This document shows positions 53,174 through 62,245 of a DNA stretch of 64,000 nt, piece after piece. The number at the start of each line of letters is the position of its first letter. Within the stretch, counting starts at the first letter, position 1. The position numbers and the translations under genes were made by a program. Origin of the DNA: Sulfitobacter sp. DFL-14 (GTDB taxonomy: Bacteria > Pseudomonadota > Alphaproteobacteria > Rhodobacterales > Rhodobacteraceae); contig NZ_QBFD01000022.1 of NCBI RefSeq assembly GCF_003335585.1, positions 131,081-195,080 of the forward strand. Direction: 5' to 3'. Below the pieces are notes generated by a model. The model saw only the letters and a list, made by a program, of their open reading frames with translations. It ran no database searches and was not told the DNA's origin.

Positions 53174-53863
53174 ATGCTGACAGACCAACAACTTGGTGCT
53201 GAACTCGAAGATTCCGGCAGAATTTGGTTTAGAGACGCTGTCTCAAAGGAAGACCTCGCACTTTTCGATAGGGCGGCGGCTGCCTCCGCGAAAGCTGGAC
53301 AAAGACTTGACGCCTCGGACAGTTTGGATGCCGCCTTGTCCGAGGAAAGCTCGCTGCTTTGTGCAGTGCGCCGTCTCGCTCCCAAGGCAATGCCCGTCCG
53401 CGTCGTGGCATTCAACAAATCGGAATCGGCCAATTGGGGCGTCCCGTGGCATCAGGACAGGGTTATCGCGGTTGCTGAGAAAGCCGACGTCGCCGGATAC
53501 ATAAATTGGACAAAGAAGTCAGGCAAATGGCATTGCGAACCGCCGCAGGCCATCTTGGAAGAGATGCTTTTTGTTCGCGTCCACCTGGATGATAGCAATC
53601 AGTCCAACGGGGCAATGGAAATCGCCGTCGGCAGCCATGCGTCGGGAGTCATCCGTTCGGAAAATGCCGAGGAAGTCGCTAAGACCTATCCAATCGAGAC
53701 TTGCACTGCCAAGCGCGGCGACGTGCTGATCCTAAAGATGCTTACGCTGCATTCCTCCAGACCAGCGGCCATTCAATCTGGACGTCGGGTGTTGCGCATA
53801 GACTTTGCACCGTCCGGGCTTCCGTCGCCATTGTCATGGATCGAACGCGGCACCAAAACGTGA
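53174..53863 (+). CDS. Phytanoyl-CoA dioxygenase (PhyH) family protein
   Basis: This 229-residue Fe(II)/2-oxoglutarate-dependent oxygenase-like protein begins MLTDQQLGAELEDSGRIWFR, the usual PhyH opening. The iron ligands are readable as His-x-Asp in VPWHQDRVI (about residues 92-94) and a distal His in MLTLHSSRPA (about 195). The 2-oxoglutarate Arg is in GRRVLRIDFA (about 207). ATG 53174 fits the family start better than an ATG at 53138 without ribosome binding site. PhyH relatives hydroxylate diverse small molecules, so the substrate is open. It is followed by a terminator at 53961-53992 and lies in the islet. Confidence 0.82.
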   Translation: MLTDQQLGAELEDSGRIWFRDAVSKEDLALFDRAAAASAKAGQRLDASDSLDAALSEESSLLCAVRRLAPKAMPVRVVAFNKSESANWGVPWHQDRVIAVAEKADVAGYINWTKKSGKWHCEPPQAILEEMLFVRVHLDDSNQSNGAMEIAVGSHASGVIRSENAEEVAKTYPIETCTAKRGDVLILKMLTLHSSRPAAIQSGRRVLRIDFAPSGLPSPLSWIERGTKT

Positions 53864-53960
53864 CTTTCGGGGTCCAGAAACGCAACGGCGCATTTGTCCG
53901 GTTCAACTGACCTCGATGCGGATTGTATCAAAGGTCCGGTCCGGGCCGGAAACGCCTGGC

Positions 53961-53992
53961 AGCCGGGTCAGGATAGCCCGGCTCGGCCTTTT
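53961..53992 (+). terminator. Rho-independent terminator of the PhyH-family gene
   Basis: AGCCGGG (53961-53967), a nine-base loop, CCCGGCT (53977-53983), then CGGCCTTTT. It ends the islet transcript 98 bp after the stop codon. Confidence 0.6.
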
Positions 53993-54032
53993 AACGGGAT
54001 TTAGAAAATGCGTCGGGAAGCCTCCCAGTTGC

Positions 54033-54142
54033 GCGACATGTCACAATCCCCGATGTTTTCCGCCTGCCCGCCCCCCGGTTCTTTGCAAATGAAGACATGT
54101 CATTTTTGACATGTCTTCATTTGCGGATCAGCACCGGGCGCA
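54033..54142 (+). repeat. Right 110-bp direct repeat of the islet, with hairpin copy 3
   Basis: Partner of 52451-52560 (about 104 of 110 identical). The hairpin arms are 54085-54102 and 54107-54124 with a TTTT loop, identical in stem to the copy at 40815-40858. GATGTTTTCCGCCTGCCCGC and CGGATCAGCA(A/C)CGGGCGCA flank it in both islet copies but not at 40.8 kb. Confidence 0.7.
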
Positions 54143-54260
54143 TAAAGCCCAAAAACGGGAACCGGTTCCGGGCGCCCCGGATAAGCGGTTCCAACAGGTT
54201 ACAGCGCGGTGTGAACCCGGATGAAGGCAAGACACCCCAGGCGCGACCACTGACAGCGGC

Positions 54261-55106
54261 TCAGCTGCCGTGCCCGCCCGCATAGGCATTCCGCGCGGGG
54301 CTTTGCCATCCGGACAGGGCCGCAGGCTCCGGCGCAAAGACCTCCACCAGCAGCGGATGACAACTGGCAACATCCGAGGAATGCAGGGTCGAACAATCGC
54401 CACCCGGGCAGGCGCTGAGCGCGCCCAGCAGGTCCACCTCTGCAAAGAATTCCAGAAAATCGCCGGGCCGCACCGGGCTTGCCTTCATGAAATATTGCCC
54501 GGTGTCACGGGTGAAACCGGTACACATGAAGACATTCAGCACGTCGTGAACATGGCGCTCCGCCTCGGAGAGGTTCATGCCCAGATGCCCGGCAAGGGCG
54601 CGGGTCAGGTTGGAATGGCAGCAATGGTGATACTGGCCGCCTGACAGCAGATTGTGGGTATAGGGATCGCAGCGGGTGCCGATCACATCATGCACCGACC
54701 CGCCGTAACCGTCGATGCCGTACCAGCCCAGCGTATCCGCCGTGATCGTGGCCAGCGGCCGCAGATGGGGAAAGGCGGACCACATGCGATCGCCCCGCGT
54801 CAGATGGGTGCCATGCAGGGCGCGGGTCTTGCCGGAATAGAACCGCTCGGAGAGGTCATTCAGATGCCACAGGTTCAGGTCGCCCACCTGCGGCCCCTCG
54901 ACACTTGTGATCCGAAAGAAGTGGCCCGCAGGCACCGTGAAAACACCCGCCTCGCGCGGCGGCACGATGACCTCTGCCGTCTTTGCAAGACTGGCGCGCG
55001 CGGCATCATACAGCGCCATGTCCGGCGGCGGCAGGGTCTCCACCGGATAGCAGATCACGGGTGCCACCTCGCGGCGGGCATCGGCGTCAGGCGGGGCAAG
55101 GGACAT
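54261..55106 (-). CDS. DUF1989 (urea carboxylase-associated family) protein
   Basis: This 281-residue soluble protein begins MSLAPPDADARREVAPVICY. The DUF1989 core runs from about residue 45 to 235: VIVPPREAGVFTVPAGHFFRIT, QVGDLNLWH, SGKTRALHGTHLTRGDRMWS, HDVIGTRCDPYTHNLLSGG, and HHCCHSNLTRAL. The NVFMCTGF and GDFLEFFAEVDLLGALSACPGGD segments near the end are also typical. Proteins of this family often accompany urea carboxylase, but no such gene is visible here. ATG 55106 has GGAGA upstream. Confidence 0.87.
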   Translation of the reverse strand: MSLAPPDADARREVAPVICYPVETLPPPDMALYDAARASLAKTAEVIVPPREAGVFTVPAGHFFRITSVEGPQVGDLNLWHLNDLSERFYSGKTRALHGTHLTRGDRMWSAFPHLRPLATITADTLGWYGIDGYGGSVHDVIGTRCDPYTHNLLSGGQYHHCCHSNLTRALAGHLGMNLSEAERHVHDVLNVFMCTGFTRDTGQYFMKASPVRPGDFLEFFAEVDLLGALSACPGGDCSTLHSSDVASCHPLLVEVFAPEPAALSGWQSPARNAYAGGHGS

Positions 55107-55251
55107 GGCAGATCTCCGGTTTGGTCCTGGCAAAGCTGCCCCCGCGCGCGGGCAGAGTAAAGACGCCTTAGGCCCGATCCCGGCGCAAAGGGCTTGCCTG
55201 TCCCTGTGGTCAGCGCAATCATGGCCCGGGATCAAGGGACGGAGGACAATG

Positions 55252-55692
55252 ATGCGGATCATCGGACCGATGCTGGCGCTGCTGCTGGCGGCAAAGGGCG
55301 CCCTGGCGCAGGAGGGCTGTGGCAACCTCGACGCGCTGCTGCTCAGCAACCTGTCGGCCACCGGCAGCATGGAGGTGTCTTACTGGATGCCCGACAGCCC
55401 CGATCCCGCGCAGGCCCGGGTCAGCCTTGGCATTGCCTATGTCCATATCCCGGGTTCTGCGGGCAGCGTAGCACTTGGGGCGGGGGTTTTCCGGCAGACG
55501 GCGCAGGGCTGGCAGCTTTCCACACCTGTCCATGACCTCTACGGCCTTGAGCCCCGCACGCCGCAGTTCCAGAACGGACAGCTTCAGCTGCTGACCACCA
55601 TGCCCGGCCCCGGAGAGCCGCGCTGCTGCCCCACGCAGGAGGCGATGTGGCGCATTGATCTGACCACCGGGCAGGCGCAGCGCCTGTATTGA
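55252..55692 (+). CDS. Small secreted protein, unknown function
   Basis: A 146-residue protein with a signal peptide (MRIIGPMLALLLAAKGALAQ), followed by a Cys-containing start (EGCGNLDALLL). The mature part is beta-rich with two further Cys (EPRCCPTQEAMW). ATG 55252 follows a perfect GGAGG; an ATG three bases earlier is also possible. It is divergent from the DUF1989 gene and convergent with the FAD dehydrogenase. I do not recognise a family. Confidence 0.65.
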   Translation: MRIIGPMLALLLAAKGALAQEGCGNLDALLLSNLSATGSMEVSYWMPDSPDPAQARVSLGIAYVHIPGSAGSVALGAGVFRQTAQGWQLSTPVHDLYGLEPRTPQFQNGQLQLLTTMPGPGEPRCCPTQEAMWRIDLTTGQAQRLY

Positions 55693-55694
55693 CC

Positions 55695-57347
55695 TCAGGC
55701 GTTCTGCCCCGCCATCCGGCCGGAATGCAGGCAACCGCCCAGAAAGGTCCCTTCCAGCGCGTTGTATCCGTGATACCCGCCGCCGCCAAAGCCGCAGACC
55801 TCTCCGGCCGCATAAAGGCCGGGCAGCACCGCGCCTGCGGGCGTCAGGACACGGCCCTGCACATCGGTGTGCAATCCCCCCAGCGACTTGCGGGTCAGCA
55901 CATTCAGCCGCACCGCGATCAGCGGCCCGTTGGCGGGGTCCAGAATCGCATGGGGCTTCGCGGTGCGGATCAGCCTGTCGCCCCGATAGGCTCGCGCGCC
56001 CCGGATCGCGGTGATCTGCGCATCCTTGGAAAACGGGTTGGTCAGCTGCAGGTCGCGCGCCCTGATCTGCGCGCGGATCTGCTCCAGCTCCAGCGGATGT
56101 TCCGGCGTCAGCCGGTTCATCCCCGCCACCAGCCTCTCCAGATCATCGGCAACCACGAAATCCGCGCCTTTCTCCTTGAAGGCCTCCACCGCCGGCGTTG
56201 CCCCCTTGCCCAGCCGCGCCTGCAGGACCTCGCGCCAGCCGCCTTCGGTCAGATCGGCATTCTGCTCCGAGCCGGACAGGGCGAATTCCTTTTCGATGAT
56301 CTTCTGCGTCAGGATGAACCAGCTGTGCTCCCCCGCCTGCAGGATGCGCTTCAACGTCCCCAACGTGTCGAAACCGGGCATGAAAGGCGCTTCCATCCGG
56401 GTGCCACGCGCGTCGAACCAGAGCGAGGATGGCCCCGGCAGGATGCGGATGCCATGGTTGGGCCAGATCGGGTTCCAGTTCTCGATCCCCTCGCAGTAAT
56501 GCCACATGCGGTCGGTGTTGATCGTGCCTGCCCCGGCCTGCACCGCGATCCCCTGCATCTTGCCATCCACGTAATCCGGCACCCCGGACACCATCCGTGC
56601 AGGCGGCGCGCCCAATCTGTCGCGCGGCCAGTTGGCCCGCACAAGCTCATGGTTCCCGCCGATGCCGCCGGTAGTCAGCACAATGGCCTCTGCCCCGTAT
56701 TCGAACGGCCCCGTGACCCTGCGCGAGGTGCTTTCCCCCCGCGCCGCGGTGCTGTCCTCCAGCACATCGCCCTGCACCCCGGTCACGCTGCCATCACGGG
56801 TGATCAACCCGCTCACACGGTGCCGGAACGCCAGCTTCAGATGCCCTGCGGCGGCATGTTCCGTCATCAGCCGGACAAAGGGTTTCACCACGCCGGTGCC
56901 GGTGCCCCAGGTGATGTGGAAACGCGGCACCGAATTGCCATGCCCCCCCGCCAGCGCGCCGCCCCGCTCGGCCCAGCCCACCACCGGAAACCAGCGCATC
57001 CCCAGATCGTGGCACCACTGGCGCATGCCCCCCGCCGCCCAATCGACAAAGCTTTCGGCGCAAGCGCGGGGGTTGGCGTCTTCTTCCCGGTCGAATTGTG
57101 CCGAACCCATCCAGTCGCTCAGCGCCAGCTCGGCGCTGTCGCGGATCCCCAGGCGGCGCTGCTCCGGCGTGTCGACCATGAACAACCCGCCCAGTGACCA
57201 GAAGGCCTGCCCGCCCAGCGACTGCGGCCCCTCCTGATCCAGCAGGAGCACCCGGCGCCCCCGCTGCACCGCCTCATGGGCGGCGGCCATCCCGGCCAGC
57301 CCTGCCCCCACGATGATCACATCTGCCTGAAAAGATGTCTGTGTCAT
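55695..57347 (-). CDS. FAD-binding dehydrogenase (fumarate reductase/KstD-like flavoprotein)
   Basis: This 550-residue flavoprotein begins MTQTSFQADVIIVGAGLAGM, with the FAD dinucleotide motif GAGLAGMAAAHEAVQRG at residues about 14-30. It continues with LLDQEGPQSLGGQAFWSLGGLF (adenosine loop and flavin contact) and ends LPGLYAAGEVCGFGGGGYHGYNALEGTFLGGCLHSGR, the C-terminal FAD motif of the FAD_binding_2 family. Uncharacterised members of this size are often named FAD-binding dehydrogenase and act as 3-ketosteroid dehydrogenase-like oxidoreductases. The substrate is not evident. The end lies two bases from the convergent small secreted protein gene. Confidence 0.87.
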   Translation of the reverse strand: MTQTSFQADVIIVGAGLAGMAAAHEAVQRGRRVLLLDQEGPQSLGGQAFWSLGGLFMVDTPEQRRLGIRDSAELALSDWMGSAQFDREEDANPRACAESFVDWAAGGMRQWCHDLGMRWFPVVGWAERGGALAGGHGNSVPRFHITWGTGTGVVKPFVRLMTEHAAAGHLKLAFRHRVSGLITRDGSVTGVQGDVLEDSTAARGESTSRRVTGPFEYGAEAIVLTTGGIGGNHELVRANWPRDRLGAPPARMVSGVPDYVDGKMQGIAVQAGAGTINTDRMWHYCEGIENWNPIWPNHGIRILPGPSSLWFDARGTRMEAPFMPGFDTLGTLKRILQAGEHSWFILTQKIIEKEFALSGSEQNADLTEGGWREVLQARLGKGATPAVEAFKEKGADFVVADDLERLVAGMNRLTPEHPLELEQIRAQIRARDLQLTNPFSKDAQITAIRGARAYRGDRLIRTAKPHAILDPANGPLIAVRLNVLTRKSLGGLHTDVQGRVLTPAGAVLPGLYAAGEVCGFGGGGYHGYNALEGTFLGGCLHSGRMAGQNA

Positions 57348-57377
57348 GGCCTCCCCCTTTGCCTATCCTGCCCACCG

Positions 57378-58097
57378 TCACCCCGAAGGCGACTTTTCAT
57401 GACGCCGCCGCCATTCGCGGGCATAGACCGATTCCTCACTGTGCTTGCGGCTGTTGGCGGCCTGACGGCGCGCCTGTTCCCCGGCGGTTTCCGCGCGCAC
57501 CTCGGCCTGCCGCATCTGGGCTGCACGTTCAAAGGGGATCACCTGCACCATCGGCGTGCCCGCGGGCATCCGCAGCGCCCCACGGGTGCTGGTCCACAGA
57601 AACGGGACATTGACGGGCACATCCAGCGCATCGCAGTCAACTGTCCCGTTGAACGCGGCAAAGGGCAGTTCAAAGTGATTGACCGGATGCAGAAAACTGG
57701 CCGACCAGCCCGGCGGCAGGACAACCCGCCACGGGTTGATCAGCTTGAGCGGCTGCGCCCCCTCGAAGGGCGGGTATTCCGCGCCGATCTGGCCGGGGTG
57801 ATGCGCATCAATCGGGGCAAAGGGCAGATCGGAAGCCCAGCGAAACTCCATCGCGCGGGTCTGCGGGTCAACCACCGTCCAGATGTCGAAAGGCGTCGGA
57901 ATGATCCAGCCCTGTGCCATCACATCGGCCACCGGCAGGCAGGCGCGCACCGTCAGCCCGGGCAGCCCATGGGCATCCTTCATATCCATTTCGCGGTCCA
58001 GATCGCGAAACCATTCGGGCAGGAATTTCGCCGCAGGCTGCGGCGCGGGGATGCGGCCCAGCAGGTCGGGCGGGCAGAGGAATTCGATCTTGGTCAT
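57378..58097 (-). CDS. Conserved hypothetical protein, 239 residues
   Basis: A soluble protein beginning MTKIEFLCPPDLLGRIPAPQ. It has a beta-rich body with FLPEWFRDLDREMDMKDAHGLPGLTV (about 25-50), GWIIPTPFDIWTVVDP and KLINPWRVVLPPGWSASFLHPVNHFE, followed by a long basic, charged helix at the C-terminus (AEVRAETAGEQARRQAANSRKHSEESVYAREWRRRHEKS). The Pro-rich beta blocks suggest a jelly-roll-like fold. Function unknown. It precedes the FAD dehydrogenase on the same strand by 30 bp. Confidence 0.72.
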   Translation of the reverse strand: MTKIEFLCPPDLLGRIPAPQPAAKFLPEWFRDLDREMDMKDAHGLPGLTVRACLPVADVMAQGWIIPTPFDIWTVVDPQTRAMEFRWASDLPFAPIDAHHPGQIGAEYPPFEGAQPLKLINPWRVVLPPGWSASFLHPVNHFELPFAAFNGTVDCDALDVPVNVPFLWTSTRGALRMPAGTPMVQVIPFERAAQMRQAEVRAETAGEQARRQAANSRKHSEESVYAREWRRRHEKSPSG

Positions 58098-58138
58098 GAC
58101 CGCAGCCTGCGCGGGTCAGGACCGGAAAGCAACTGTGT

Positions 58139-58354
58139 TCAGAGGCCGGGCCGGTTCAGCTTTGCCAGGCAGCGATCCGGCTTGCCCTTGGCGCGAAAGG
58201 CCTCGGCCCCGCAGGTCACGCAATTGTATTTCATCAGCGCCCCCCTGGCCCCCGCGCGGTCCTCGCGCCAGCGGCATTGCCGGGTGTCGGCGTGGCGGTG
58301 GGCATAGATGGCGACGGCAATGACCGCGATGACGAAAAAGATCGGTGCAAGCAT
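58139..58354 (-). CDS. Small single-span protein with a Cys-x2-Cys motif
   Basis: This 71-residue protein begins MLAPIFFVIAVIAVAIYAHR, a single membrane helix, then a cytoplasmic or periplasmic tail with QCRWREDRAG...YNCVTCGAEAF. Three cysteines (Cys-x2-Cys plus an earlier one) could hold a metal. ATG 58354 is preferred over 58405 because it puts the helix at the N-terminus. I recall similar short proteins in Rhodobacterales but cannot verify them. Function unknown. Confidence 0.65.
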   Translation of the reverse strand: MLAPIFFVIAVIAVAIYAHRHADTRQCRWREDRAGARGALMKYNCVTCGAEAFRAKGKPDRCLAKLNRPGL

Positions 58355-58423
58355 GCTTCTGACGTAAGACGCGCGGCGGGATATGTCACCCGCCGCACGC
58401 CCCATATGTTCAACTTTTCGGGA

Positions 58424-59203
58424 TCAAACGGTCCGTTCGACCATCAGTTTCTTGATGTTGGCAATCGCCTTGGCCGGGTTCAGCCCCTTGGGGCAGGTCT
58501 TGGCGCAGTTCATGATCGTGTGGCAGCGATAGAGCTTGAAGGGGTCCTCAAGGTCGTCCAGACGCTCGCCAGTGGCCTCGTCGCGGCTGTCGATGATCCA
58601 GCGGTAGGCGTGCAGCAGCGCTGCCGGCCCAAGATAGCGGTCGCCGTTCCACCAATAGCTGGGGCAGGAGGTCGAGCAGCAGGCGCACATGATGCATTCA
58701 TACAGACCGTCCAGCTTCTCGCGGTCATCGGTGGATTGCTTCCACTCCTTCGCGGGGGCCGGTGTCTCGGTCTCCAGCCAGGGCTGGATGGAGGCATGCT
58801 GGGCGTAGAAATGGGTCAGGTCCGGGATCAGGTCCTTGACCACCGGCATATGCGGCAGCGGATAGATCTTGACCACGCCCTTCACCTCGGCCACGCCATA
58901 GGTGCAGGCCAGCGTGTTGATCCCGTCGATGTTCATCGCGCAGGAGCCGCAGATGCCCTCGCGGCAGGACCGGCGGAAGGTCAGGGTCGGATCGATCTCG
59001 TTCTTGATCTTGATCAGCGCGTCCAGGATCATCGGGCCGCAGTTGTCCATGTCCACGAAATAGGTGTCCAGCGCCGGGTTCTTGTCGTCATCCGGGCTCC
59101 ACCGGTAGATGTGGAATTCCTTGAGGTTGCCGGCCCCTTCGGGCTTGGGCCATGTCTTGCCGCTGGTCATGCGGGAATTCTTGGGGAGCGTCAGCTGAAC
59201 CAT
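58424..59203 (-). CDS. sdhB: Succinate dehydrogenase iron-sulfur subunit
   Basis: This 259-residue subunit links the flavoprotein to ubiquinone. The 2Fe-2S ligands are CREGICGSC (about 80-88) with a later TLAC; the 4Fe-4S and 3Fe-4S ligands are [11 protein letters not shown] (about 173-183) and [14 protein letters not shown] near 230. It begins [20 protein letters not shown]. The length (about 259) is typical of mitochondrial-type SdhB. It is the last gene of the sdh cluster but is separated from sdhA by a lipoprotein gene and an FkbM methyltransferase gene. Confidence 0.97.
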   Translation of the reverse strand: MVQLTLPKNSRMTSGKTWPKPEGAGNLKEFHIYRWSPDDDKNPALDTYFVDMDNCGPMILDALIKIKNEIDPTLTFRRSCREGICGSCAMNIDGINTLACTYGVAEVKGVVKIYPLPHMPVVKDLIPDLTHFYAQHASIQPWLETETPAPAKEWKQSTDDREKLDGLYECIMCACCSTSCPSYWWNGDRYLGPAALLHAYRWIIDSRDEATGERLDDLEDPFKLYRCHTIMNCAKTCPKGLNPAKAIANIKKLMVERTV

Positions 59204-59276
59204 GTAGCATCTCCTGTTCTGGCGTCGCCGCCGGTTTCATCCAAGCCCCGCCAGGGGGCGTTCTATTCCGCCTGCC

Positions 59277-60077
59277 CTACCGGACAAACAATGTGTTCTG
59301 TTCGGCCTGCATCGCGGCCTTGAAGCCGAGACCTTCGATCATCCCCACAAGATCGCTGTCCCAATCGTCCGCGTGATCGGTTTCGACCAGCATCACATCC
59401 GGCAGCCAGCCGCCCGCCGCCAGCAGCGGGCCAAGGGCCGCAGGCTCCGCGCCCTCGACGTCGATCTTCAACACCGAGACATCGTGCCCCGCCGCCTCCT
59501 CTACAAAATCCAGCAGGGGCCGCACCGGCACCAGCCTGCCGCCACTGCGCGACCGCCGCTTGACCGGCAGCAGCGAGGCCTGGCCAAAGTTGTTGCCGTG
59601 AAAGTTCAGCATCGCCTCGCCACGTTCCGCGCCCAGCGCGCAGCCTTCGATGCGGACCATATGGCCCAGCCCGTTCAGCTGCACGTTATGGCCCAGACGC
59701 CCGATCATCACCGGGTTCGGCTCAAAGGCGATCACCCGGCTGCCCTTGCCCGCCGCCACCGCCAGCGGCACGGCAAAGGCCCCGCAATTGGCCCCAATAT
59801 CCAGGATGAAGGCATTCTTGCCCTCGACCACTTCGGTCAATGCGGTCAGCGATTTCATCTCGGGCGGCTGGCCATAGAGCCAGATCATCCGGTCGGTATA
59901 ATTGTCGCGCGGGTCCACATACATGTGGATGCCCGCGAATTCGACCACCGCAGGCGGCAGCGCCGCCATCAGCTTTTGCCGCAGCGGCCGATCCGCCGCC
60001 CGGAACGCCGCGCGCATCGCCTCAAGGGTCAGCGATTCCGCGACCGGCTCGAAGGTGGGATGCGGCAGGGCGTTCAT
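59277..60077 (-). CDS. FkbM-family methyltransferase
   Basis: This 266-residue SAM-dependent methyltransferase begins MNALPHPTFEPVAESLTLEA. Motif I is ILDIGANCGAFAVPLAVAAGKGSRVIAFEPNP (about residues 91-122), the FkbM signature D-x-GAxxG and xAFEPxP. VSVLKIDVEGAEPAALG (about 200-216), with the conserved KxDVEGxE, confirms the family. FkbM proteins O-methylate sugars, lipids or secondary metabolites. Its position between sdhA and sdhB on the same strand is unusual; see findings. The start is four bases upstream of the lipoprotein gene stop. Confidence 0.9.
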   Translation of the reverse strand: MNALPHPTFEPVAESLTLEAMRAAFRAADRPLRQKLMAALPPAVVEFAGIHMYVDPRDNYTDRMIWLYGQPPEMKSLTALTEVVEGKNAFILDIGANCGAFAVPLAVAAGKGSRVIAFEPNPVMIGRLGHNVQLNGLGHMVRIEGCALGAERGEAMLNFHGNNFGQASLLPVKRRSRSGGRLVPVRPLLDFVEEAAGHDVSVLKIDVEGAEPAALGPLLAAGGWLPDVMLVETDHADDWDSDLVGMIEGLGFKAAMQAEQNTLFVR

Positions 60078-60080
60078 GGA

Positions 60081-60410
60081 TCAGCTCAACCCGGCTTCGA
60101 GGGTGCGCGCCTTGAGACAGGTCTGCGTGTCGGGCCGGGCCAGGATGTTGCGCACGATGGTCACTGTCGAATCGTCCACGCCGACAACGGCGGCACGGGC
60201 GAATTCGCGCACTTCCAGCGCATCGGCATAGTCGATGATGCAATCGGTGAAGGGCGTGATCAGCTTCTTGGGGACCTGCGGGAAACGGGTGGCAAGGGTT
60301 TCGGTGACAACCCCCTTGGCACCCGCCCGCGCGGTGCTGTCCACCGCCTCGGTCACTTCGGTACAGCCCGCTATGGCCAGGGCAAGAACGGCGATGCCTG
60401 CAAGACGCAT
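60081..60410 (-). CDS. Small lipoprotein in the sdh cluster, unknown function
   Basis: This 109-residue protein has a lipoprotein signal peptide ending in the lipobox LAIAGC (Cys at residue 16: MRLAGIAVLALAIAGCTEVT), so it is predicted to be lipid-anchored. The mature part contains KLITPFTDCIIDYADALEVREFARAAVVG and a final QTCLKARTLE. It starts one base downstream of the sdhA stop and ends three bases before the FkbM start, so it is co-transcribed with them. I recall similar proteins in Rhodobacterales sdh operons but cannot verify it here. Function unknown. Confidence 0.72.
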   Translation of the reverse strand: MRLAGIAVLALAIAGCTEVTEAVDSTARAGAKGVVTETLATRFPQVPKKLITPFTDCIIDYADALEVREFARAAVVGVDDSTVTIVRNILARPDTQTCLKARTLEAGLS

Positions 60411-60411
60411 C

Positions 60412-62217
60412 TCAATACACCCGCGCCTTGGGGGCGATCTTTTTCAGGTCGATGCCGCCTTCGTTATGGCTGGTCAGCGGCTTCAGATGCACGCCACGGA
60501 AGCCCAGCGAGGCCTCGTTGCCCTTGAACCAGATCAGGCTGTGCTTGCGCCAGTTCTCGTCGTCGCGGTCGGGATAATCCTCATGCGCATGGGCACCCCG
60601 GCTTTCCTTGCGCGCCGCAGCGGCGGTGATCGTGGCCACCGCATTGGGCATCAGGTTGGTCAGTTCCAGCGTTTCCATCAGGTCGGAATTCCACACCAGC
60701 GACTTGTCGGTGACATGCAGGTCATCCAGCTTGCCAGCCACGGTCTTCATCTTTTCCTCGCCCTCGGCCAGGGTCTTGTCGGTGCGGAAGACGGCGGCGT
60801 CGGCCTGCATCGTCTTTTGCATCTCAAGGCGCAACTCTGCTGTCGGCACATGGCCATTGGCATAGCGCAGCCCGTCGAACCGGCTGAACGCCGCCTCGAC
60901 CGAGCGCTTGTTGGGCGTCGGCACCGGGGCATTGGCATCCACCACTTCCTTGGCGCGGATCGCGGCGGCGCGGCCAAAGACCACCAGGTCGATCAGCGAG
61001 TTCGAGCCGAGGCGGTTGGCCCCGTGCACGCTCGCGCAGCCCGCTTCGCCCACGGCCATCAGGCCGGGCGAGACATTGTCGGGCTTGTCCTTGGTCGGGG
61101 CCAGCACCTCACCCCAATAGTTCGTGGGGATACCGCCCATGTTGTAGTGCACCGTCGGCAGCACCGGGATCGGCTCTTTCGTCAGGTCCACCCCGGCAAA
61201 GATACGCGCGGATTCGCTGATCCCCGGCAGGCGCAGGTCCAGCGTTTCGGGCGGCAGATGGTTCAGGTGCAGGTGGATGTGGTCCTTGTTCTCGCCCACA
61301 CCGCGGCCTTCGCGGATCTCCATGGTCATGCAGCGGCTGACCACATCACGGCTGGCAAGGTCCTTGTAGGTGGGCGCATAACGCTCCATGAACCGCTCGC
61401 CTTCGGAGTTGGTCAGGTATCCGCCCTCGCCCCGCGCACCTTCGGTGATCAGGCAGCCGGCACCATAGATGCCAGTCGGGTGGAACTGCACGAATTCCAT
61501 GTCCTGCAGCGGCAGGCCGGCCCGCGCGGTCATGCCGCCACCGTCGCCGGTGCAGGTATGCGCCGATGTGGCGCTGAAATAGGCGCGGCCATAGCCGCCG
61601 GTCGCCAGCACGGTCATCTTCGCGGCAAAGAGGTGCATGGTGCCGTCATCCAGCTTCCAGCACAGCACACCCTGACACACGCCATCTTCGGACATGATCA
61701 GGTCGATGGCGAAATATTCGATATAGAACTGCGCGTTCTGTTTCAGGCTCTGACCGTAAAGCGTATGCAGAATCGCATGGCCGGTGCGGTCGGCCGCGGC
61801 GCAGGTGCGTTGCACCGGCGGGCCTTCACCGAATTCGGTGGTGTGGCCGCCAAAGGGCCGCTGATAGATCTTGCCTTCTTCGGTCCGCGAAAACGGCACG
61901 CCGTAGTGTTCCAGCTCATAGACCGCCTTGGGCGCCTCACGGGCGAGGTATTCCATCGCATCGGTGTCGCCCAGCCAGTCAGAGCCCTTCACCGTGTCGT
62001 ACATGTGCCACTGCCAGTTGTCGGGGCCCATGTTGGACAGCGACGCGGCAATGCCGCCCTGTGCGGCCACGGTATGCGACCGGGTCGGGAACACCTTGGA
62101 GATACAGGCCGTGCGCAGCCCCTGCTCCGCCATCCCCAATGTCGCGCGCAGGCCTGCACCGCCCGCACCAACAACAACCACGTCATACTCGTGGGTTTCA
62201 TACTCATATGCAGCCAT
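60412..62217 (-). CDS. sdhA: Succinate dehydrogenase flavoprotein subunit
   Basis: This 601-residue subunit oxidises succinate to fumarate. The FAD motif is [22 protein letters not shown] (about 9-30) and the covalent FAD attachment is at His in [16 protein letters not shown] (about 46-61). [21 protein letters not shown] (substrate loop), [15 protein letters not shown] and the C-terminal [11 protein letters not shown] complete the signature. The length is normal. In the operon order sdhC-sdhD-sdhA it is 28 bp downstream of sdhD. Confidence 0.98.
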   Translation of the reverse strand: MAAYEYETHEYDVVVVGAGGAGLRATLGMAEQGLRTACISKVFPTRSHTVAAQGGIAASLSNMGPDNWQWHMYDTVKGSDWLGDTDAMEYLAREAPKAVYELEHYGVPFSRTEEGKIYQRPFGGHTTEFGEGPPVQRTCAAADRTGHAILHTLYGQSLKQNAQFYIEYFAIDLIMSEDGVCQGVLCWKLDDGTMHLFAAKMTVLATGGYGRAYFSATSAHTCTGDGGGMTARAGLPLQDMEFVQFHPTGIYGAGCLITEGARGEGGYLTNSEGERFMERYAPTYKDLASRDVVSRCMTMEIREGRGVGENKDHIHLHLNHLPPETLDLRLPGISESARIFAGVDLTKEPIPVLPTVHYNMGGIPTNYWGEVLAPTKDKPDNVSPGLMAVGEAGCASVHGANRLGSNSLIDLVVFGRAAAIRAKEVVDANAPVPTPNKRSVEAAFSRFDGLRYANGHVPTAELRLEMQKTMQADAAVFRTDKTLAEGEEKMKTVAGKLDDLHVTDKSLVWNSDLMETLELTNLMPNAVATITAAAARKESRGAHAHEDYPDRDDENWRKHSLIWFKGNEASLGFRGVHLKPLTSHNEGGIDLKKIAPKARVY

Positions 62218-62245
62218 GTTCGGTCTCCCCTCGGGAATGAATGGA

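Larger units (their letters stand above)
52561..54032. other. AT-richer islet between direct repeats
   Basis: About 1.47 kb bounded by the two 110-bp repeats. It holds two plus-strand genes (a zinc-ribbon-like protein and a PhyH-family protein) with base use clearly less GC-biased than surrounding genes. At its left edge, on the minus strand, codons 52689-52561 read VGNPDDMPRRFLDAFGF and onward to a TAA directly at the repeat boundary. This may be the truncated 3' end of a former gene. No integrase or transposase is present. Confidence 0.55.
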
